From NCBI GenBank assembly GCA_907163375.1, contig CAJQUW010015655.1, positions 242,657 to 306,656 of the forward strand: DNA of 64,000 bases. The letters are read 5' to 3'. A program made the translations under genes and the position numbers. Below the pieces are notes generated by a model. That model saw only the letters and a list, made by a program, of their open reading frames with translations, was not told the origin of the DNA and ran no database searches. Shown here one piece after another: positions 58,701 to 64,000 of this stretch. The DNA is from Prostheceraeus crozeri. Lineage: Eukaryota; Platyhelminthes; Polycladida; Euryleptidae. Every line of letters starts with the position of its first letter. Positions within the stretch are counted from its first letter, which is position 1.

Positions 58701-61700
58701 AGTCGCTGCTATAACCAGGGGTACTGAGAACACTTGAAACTTTTTTTCTCTTTCAGCTAAACTTTCTAGCACAAAGAAAAAGTTTGTACATTTTTGACTT
58801 AAAATGGTGAATAACCACCAGGCAAGACAGCAAACATTAACCATACACAATCTTTTTAACTAAAAAATGCTTAAACTTTAACTTCTTTTCAACCTCTGAA
58901 GACTTACTTTAAAAAACTTTTATTGCTAAGCTTTAGAGCTTACTACCTGACGGTAAAAGAGGAGCTTACCAACAGAAACGCAATAAGAAAACCTTTGAAC
59001 TTTTTGAGTTCTTATGCTACGTTGTCTTTTAGAAAAATAACGTTTACAACTTTTCTTCTCCTTGTATTGAGTCTACATCATCGAAACATAATCTCCAACG
59101 ACCACCCAAGAACCACATACAACAGCCAAAATCGACAACACTCTTCCAAACAACAGCTTCCACCTTTATCACACCTCTATGTCGCATCGAAACAAAGAAA
59201 ACATCCATCTTATTGTATATTCGCTTTCTAAGAAAAGCATAGACAACATTTAACTCGAAGAGACAATCACCATTAGTACTTTTTAGAATACATCTAAAAA
59301 CATGACATTCACCAACGTTACGTAGAATATCTCCCTGACACCCACAAAAATGACTTACCATCTTCAACAAAAAAAAAACTTAACTGACTATGGAACACAA
59401 ACCTTTTACTTTATAGCAAAACAATGACCATACACAAAAAATACAACCAACACACTCCAAAAAAAAAAAGCCCAAACTTAAACCAAAAAACCATAAAAAA
59501 AGCCATACAGAAAACCAACACCCTAACCACAATCCAACACAAAAAATCCAATACAAGCTCACATCCAAAACAACAGCTAGAACTAATCTCCCAATGGTCG
59601 ACAACCCGTCGCCACCAACCACCAAATAATCGTAACTCAAAACCAACAAATCATTACACCACAACAAGACCACACCAAAACGACATCCGCGATTAATCCA
59701 ACCCTCCCAGTCGAGAACTACCTATCCTAATAACTCGCTTTTTTGCGACTCTAATTAAGCGACAGCTCTAACCAAACACAATAAAACATCTGTTCTTAAA
59801 ACACATAAGTATTATTAACTATTAAAAACAACTGGTTTTTACTCCTCTCGAGTAAACTACTTTATAAGCTTAGTGACGGAAAACAAGAGAAAAAACAAAA
59901 AAGCCAAGCCTCTTGTTGCACTAAAAAAAAAACTAACTTTAAACTTTCCTTACTTTTCTAACTTATTCTTGTACAACAATGCTAGATCTTACTCATTTTA
60001 GAACCTTGCATGTAATCAAGCTTTTAAACTTACTACTCAAAAAAAAAATCTTTCTAAATAACTAAAAACCTGGACTATTAACAAGACCTCTGAACTTATA
60101 CATTGATTCTGAGTCGACGCTTTCTTAACTTCTTCGACTTCGATATTAACTCTTTTTTTTTCTTTAGACTTTTCATCATTTATTTGAAAATTGAAAGAAC
60201 TATAACTTTAAAAAATCAATAATTTATCAAGACTACTAACATTTAGAACTCTTTAACTATAGCTAACATTTTTACAAACAACACTTTAATAAAAAAAAAA
60301 AGCGGGTGAACTTCTTTTTTAGGGCGTAGACAAAAACATTTACTCCGATCAAACAGTAAAAAGACACTATAAAACCATCCTTTTACCTAAAGATGCTGAA
60401 ACAATAAAATCGCCTGCTTTACCCTCTGCAACTACTTCCAAACCATTACTTCTGAACTCCCCGATGCATATTTTCTGGTCTCATAAACTCTTCCACTTAT
60501 TTATAAACAAAAAACAATACTAGTTTTTGCGTTGAACTTCTTTTACTATTTGTTCAAAGCAAAAATATAAAGCAAAAAATCTTAAACTCCCAACTACTTA
60601 CAATTTACTCGATTTAGTGGAAAAACGATCTAAACGTTTAACTCTTTTTTTTAATGCTTCTTCTTTACTTGTTAGATTGTACTAAACTTTATTCACCAAA
60701 GACTTTTAAAAAACTGAAGAAACACTTACTTACTGACTGTAAACTTACCTTTTTCTGACTTAGCTAACGTTAAGAAAAAGACTTTACAACAAAACCTTTA
60801 CTCTGCAAAACTTCTTTCTGGATACCAAAAACAGAAAGACTTGAACTTAAAAAATAACTTCTCTACTATTTGAGACTCTTTGTATAGACTATAGGAGGGT
60901 CTTTTAATAAACTTGAAAAGCGCTTTTCTTATTAGACAAAACTTTTCAGAACTTTTGTAAATAAACAAAAAAACTATAAGTATGGAACTTTTCAAAACTT
61001 AAAAACTTTTCAATCAACCTGCAACGCGCTTAACCTTTTTATTTTTTTAGATAAGACTTAAGCTGTTCTACTTATTTTAAATCTCTGCTGAAATCTAACC
61101 TTTTTATTCTTCAGCCGAGAGAAACATGTAAAAACATATTATGTGGCTGATTAATACTCAGCAACTCATAATACAACAAAGCGATTCTAAATACTATCAT
61201 TTTCCAGGAAACCTGATAACCTTCTCTTTCAGGAACTACTGTCTGAGCTTTATAAGAGCAACTTCACCTTTAAACTAAAACAATAATGCTTTGCAGTACT
61301 ATTTCTTACATAAATAAAAATACAAGCTTGTAAATTATCGGAATCAAAAAACACACAACTTGAAGGTCCGTCTAACAAAACTTTATCGAGCTTTTTCTTT
61401 TTTCCTAAACTCACTTATGAAAAACTTTAGAAACTTCGGTTTGAGCGTTAAACTATCTAACTGACTGGTACTTTTCTTACCTGTCGACAACTTTTAAGAC
61501 TAGTTCTAACAATTAAAAACCCAAAAACAAATCTACTTCTTCATCCTCCATTTTTAATATACAAAAAATAAAAAAACCTTTGTCTATAATAACTTACTCT
61601 TGAGCCTTTAAAAAATTCAAATACACCTTTTTTACATTTGTCTTTTAGCTATACTGTTTATTCAGACTGAGACTTGATGCTATTTCTATAGCTTAAACTC

Positions 61701-64000
61701 TTTTCGTTAGAACCTCTCTTTACTTTTCTCTTGCTTTTTACATTTCTCTACTTGGCCTCAATCAAACCTATAACTGTAACTAGAAAGACAATTAATGCTA
61801 ATAGAATCGGATACCCAAACCTAATTCCGCACTGAACCCCGAAATTGTAATCATCACGTATAACAGAATCATAACTTATCTTACATCTTTTTTTATCTTT
61901 CTTTTGCCTTTTACTCTGTTATCTGAGGCTCCAAAGACTTTGACTAACTTTTTTATGAACTATTGAAAAACTGTTCTCAACTTCCTTAAAAAAATGAGGA
62001 CTCATATTAAGAAAACATTCTCTTGGAGGACTTCTAAAATGAATTAAAAACTTTCTAAAGAGAATCGTAGCTACTTTTTCAAAAACTAGAAACGCTTAGA
62101 CAAAAAACTTCTACATATTTTTAAGTCTAGAAGCTTTTCTAAACTTTTAAAACTATAAAATTCTTTTAATATAAAGGAGGCTTAATTCAAATAACTAATT
62201 TGCTTTTACTTATACTATAGGCTATATAAACTTGACTAAACTCTTCTTTGTTCACTGACTTCGTACGTGAGTCTGTACATTGTTCTAGAGACTCTTTTTT
62301 AAAAAACTTTGAAATACTTTAGAAACTAAAACTATCTTGAGAGTTGTGAAATTAAAAAGCAAACTTTTCTTAATAAAAAAAAAACTCAACACATAAACTT
62401 TTACATCTATCTACTTCTTTTTAAACTTAAAAAGTCTTCACTACCTTCGAATACTCTTAAAAGCTCCTCTTACTTTTCACTACTCTTTCTTCTTCTTATA
62501 CACTTTACAAAACATTTTAGCGTTCCATTCCACTACTTGAGAAACTCTTTGCTTGACTTTTCCTCTTTAACAATCACCCTATAGCGAGAAAAGACTAACC
62601 AAACGCATCAACTGTATTACAATTACTCAAAAAATCCACACAACATATTAACATTAGCTACTATAACTTTTAAGAGGGAAAGACTTTAAGACATTGCGGA
62701 AGAAGGAAGCACGTTTTTGAATAAAACAATCTCTAAAACTTATTTTACTGTATAGAAAAACTTACTCTTTATAAACTACTTCTAAGACTTCTTTTTTGGA
62801 ACTTAGGAGAACTTTTCTTAAAAAAACTAAAAAACTGACGAACCAATCTCTAGTGATCTAGCCAAAAAAGCTTAACTAGACTTTATTCTTTTACTTGGAT
62901 AATACTTAAAACTTTTCTTGAATTTGAAACTTTAAGAAGATAAAAACTTGAAAAGCTATAACACCCGTTCTTTTACTTTATAACAGTTTAAACTTAAAGA
63001 CTAACTTAGAACCTTTTACGAAAAACATTTGACTCCTGAAAACATACAGTAGCTAAAACTTTTATATACGAAGACACAAACCAAACTGGCACTTAACAAA
63101 CATACTTCACTTTAAACATTGGAACCTTCTTCCCTTAAACTTGACTAGCATAACGTAAAACTTTCACCTCCAGACTTCATTTGAATAAACAAAAACAACT
63201 GATAAACTAACACTTCGCAAACGCCTCGAGACTCCCTTGTTATTCCCAAAAAGCTAACAACAACCCTTGTATGCTACTGAGCGTTTTATCCCCACGTCAC
63301 GAAACCTAACCACTAATCTATTAAACTACCATAACCGAACCCCAACATCAGCTTGATTGTAAAACGCAAGAATAAAAAAAACCTCTCTATCATATTGTAC
63401 TTTCAAAACTCTTAAGCAAAAAACACCCTGAAACGTAAACCTTTTAGGCTTGACTAATCTTAAAACTCAACTTAAAAACATCTACTTTTTTATTTTTTCT
63501 ATGAGGAACTAAGAGAAACATTACTATTGCTGCTCTACTCTCTAAAAAAAAAAAAAAAATGATGTAAACTATTAGCTTTCAAATTCAAAACTAAATAAAC
63601 TTCATAACTTATGTCTTGCTTTGAGACTCACTTTTTTTAGCTACTTGAGCTCTTTAATCTTATTTTCTTAAAAACTTAGAAAACAAACTTACTGCAATTA
63701 TCTTTTAAAAAGCAAGGACACATCACTAAAAAATAAAAAAATAAGGAAATCTTTTTTCAATGAGACTTTACGTTAACTTAAATAAAAAACTTTTTTTTTA
63801 CTAACTAAAAGACTTTCCTTTTTTTTCTACAACACACTACCTTTAGAGAAAAAGCTCTTTGCTAGCCTTTAAACTTTGCGTGAAATCCGTAAAAACTTTA
63901 TTAGCTAACTCTCACTAACTTCTTAACTCTTTTTTTACTCTTACTTAGACTTGAAACTCTCTAACTAAAAAGACACAAACTTTTGAATCTTAGCTCCATA
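55786..64000. other. Compositionally distinct AT-rich, strand-asymmetric domain to the window end
   Basis: From the break after GGTCGGAG at 55785 to the end, the sequence changes character. It is AT-rich with long A and T runs. On the plus strand ACT and CTT greatly outnumber their complements: in 62041-62280 I count ACT about 14 against AGT 2, and AC 19 against CA 6. The pattern holds over the whole 8.2 kb. A 300-bp part (59401-59700) is almost G-free. None of the transposons, SINEs or repeats seen at 0-55.8 kb recurs here, and standard-code ORFs do not exceed 108 codons. It may be foreign DNA or a contig misjoin. Confidence 0.75.
55786..64000 (+). CDS. Putative giant reading frame under a ciliate-type code (TAA/TAG = Gln, TGA = Trp), open at both ends
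   Basis: Reading codons that start at positions 55801+3k, the plus strand gives protein-like sequence if TAA and TAG mean Gln and the rarer TGA means Trp. Examples: IDRNQKSSYFEKKTNNTSIT (56401-56460, the Q is TAA), DFDQLFYELLKNCSQLPQKN (61936-61995, two of the three Q are TAA) and a Pro/Gln-rich stretch around 59460-59700. In about 600 codons counted by hand across five stretches, TGA occurs 4 times in this frame against about 8 and 14 in the others; G by codon position is roughly 74/48/53. In 56401-56820 this frame has 4 stops against 11 and 15. Caveats: with every stop read as sense any frame stays open, counts are small, some stretches (59.0-59.7 kb) have fewer stops in another frame, and I recognise no domain. 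All three stops are reassigned in some karyorelict and heterotrich ciliates. Confidence 0.4.

Noticed and set aside
59044..59673. Minus-strand ORFs of 108 and 97 codons rich in Trp, Val, Leu and Cys
   Set aside because: They arise because the minus strand is G/T-rich and stop-poor here. They look hydrophobic like mitochondrial proteins, but I recognise no mitochondrial gene.
55786..64000. Idea that the domain is reversed, uncomplemented sequence
   Set aside because: AC exceeding CA fits reversed DNA, but no assembly process produces this, and the plus-strand reading with reassigned stops explains the text better.
1..64000. CRISPR arrays, bacterial operons or ribosome binding sites
   Set aside because: Tandem repeats here are minisatellites or satellites without spacers, and gene structure is eukaryotic with introns.

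Overview
The window is animal (metazoan) genomic DNA of low gene density. Exons are separated by multi-kilobase introns, splice sites are canonical GT/AG, and there is a two-pore-domain potassium channel, a lectin/PAN-type exon and a dense mix of decayed animal-type transposons: hAT, piggyBac, CR1/jockey-group non-LTR elements and tRNA-derived SINEs. I cannot name the species; an aquatic invertebrate is a reasonable guess. The last 8.2 kb has a quite different composition and may not belong to the same genome.

Layout. 0-7.3 kb: a 155-bp inverted repeat, one minus-strand exon with a C-type-lectin-like and a PAN/Apple domain, and a broken hAT transposase. 7.4-9.8 kb: a 5'-truncated non-LTR retrotransposon ending in an (ATT)n tail. 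11-19 kb: a SINE, an hAT transposon with terminal repeats and a minus-strand transposase, and the first of four copies of an hAT-type MITE, which itself carries a foldback insertion. 20-26 kb: two further inverted-repeat elements, MITE copy 2, and an hAT relic with a perfect 8-bp target duplication.

26-40 kb holds the main host gene, on the minus strand. Two paralogous first exons (39.3-40.0 kb and 30.6-31.0 kb) each encode a cytoplasmic start, TM1, the extracellular cap and the first half of pore 1. They end in the same splice phase. A single exon at 26.2-26.5 kb completes pore 1 and TM2. The first exons lie in blocks that share diverged repeats, which suggests a tandem duplication giving alternative first exons. 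TM3, pore 2 and TM4 were not found.

42.5-45.0 kb is a piggyBac element with TTAA target sites, TIRs and internal palindromes. 46.3-50.6 kb is a second non-LTR element with ORF1, endonuclease and RT, preceded by a tRNA-like sequence and interrupted by an unidentified 0.6-kb insertion. 51.1-51.8 kb is MITE copy 4. 52.4-55.8 kb is a higher-order satellite with alternating 491-bp and about 300-bp units.

55.8-64.0 kb starts abruptly inside a satellite unit. It is AT-rich, strongly strand-asymmetric and almost without standard-code ORFs. One plus-strand frame reads as plausible protein if TAA/TAG encode Gln and TGA encodes Trp, as in some ciliates. This is the most unusual part of the window and could be a genuine insertion, a foreign contig misjoin, or a composition effect.
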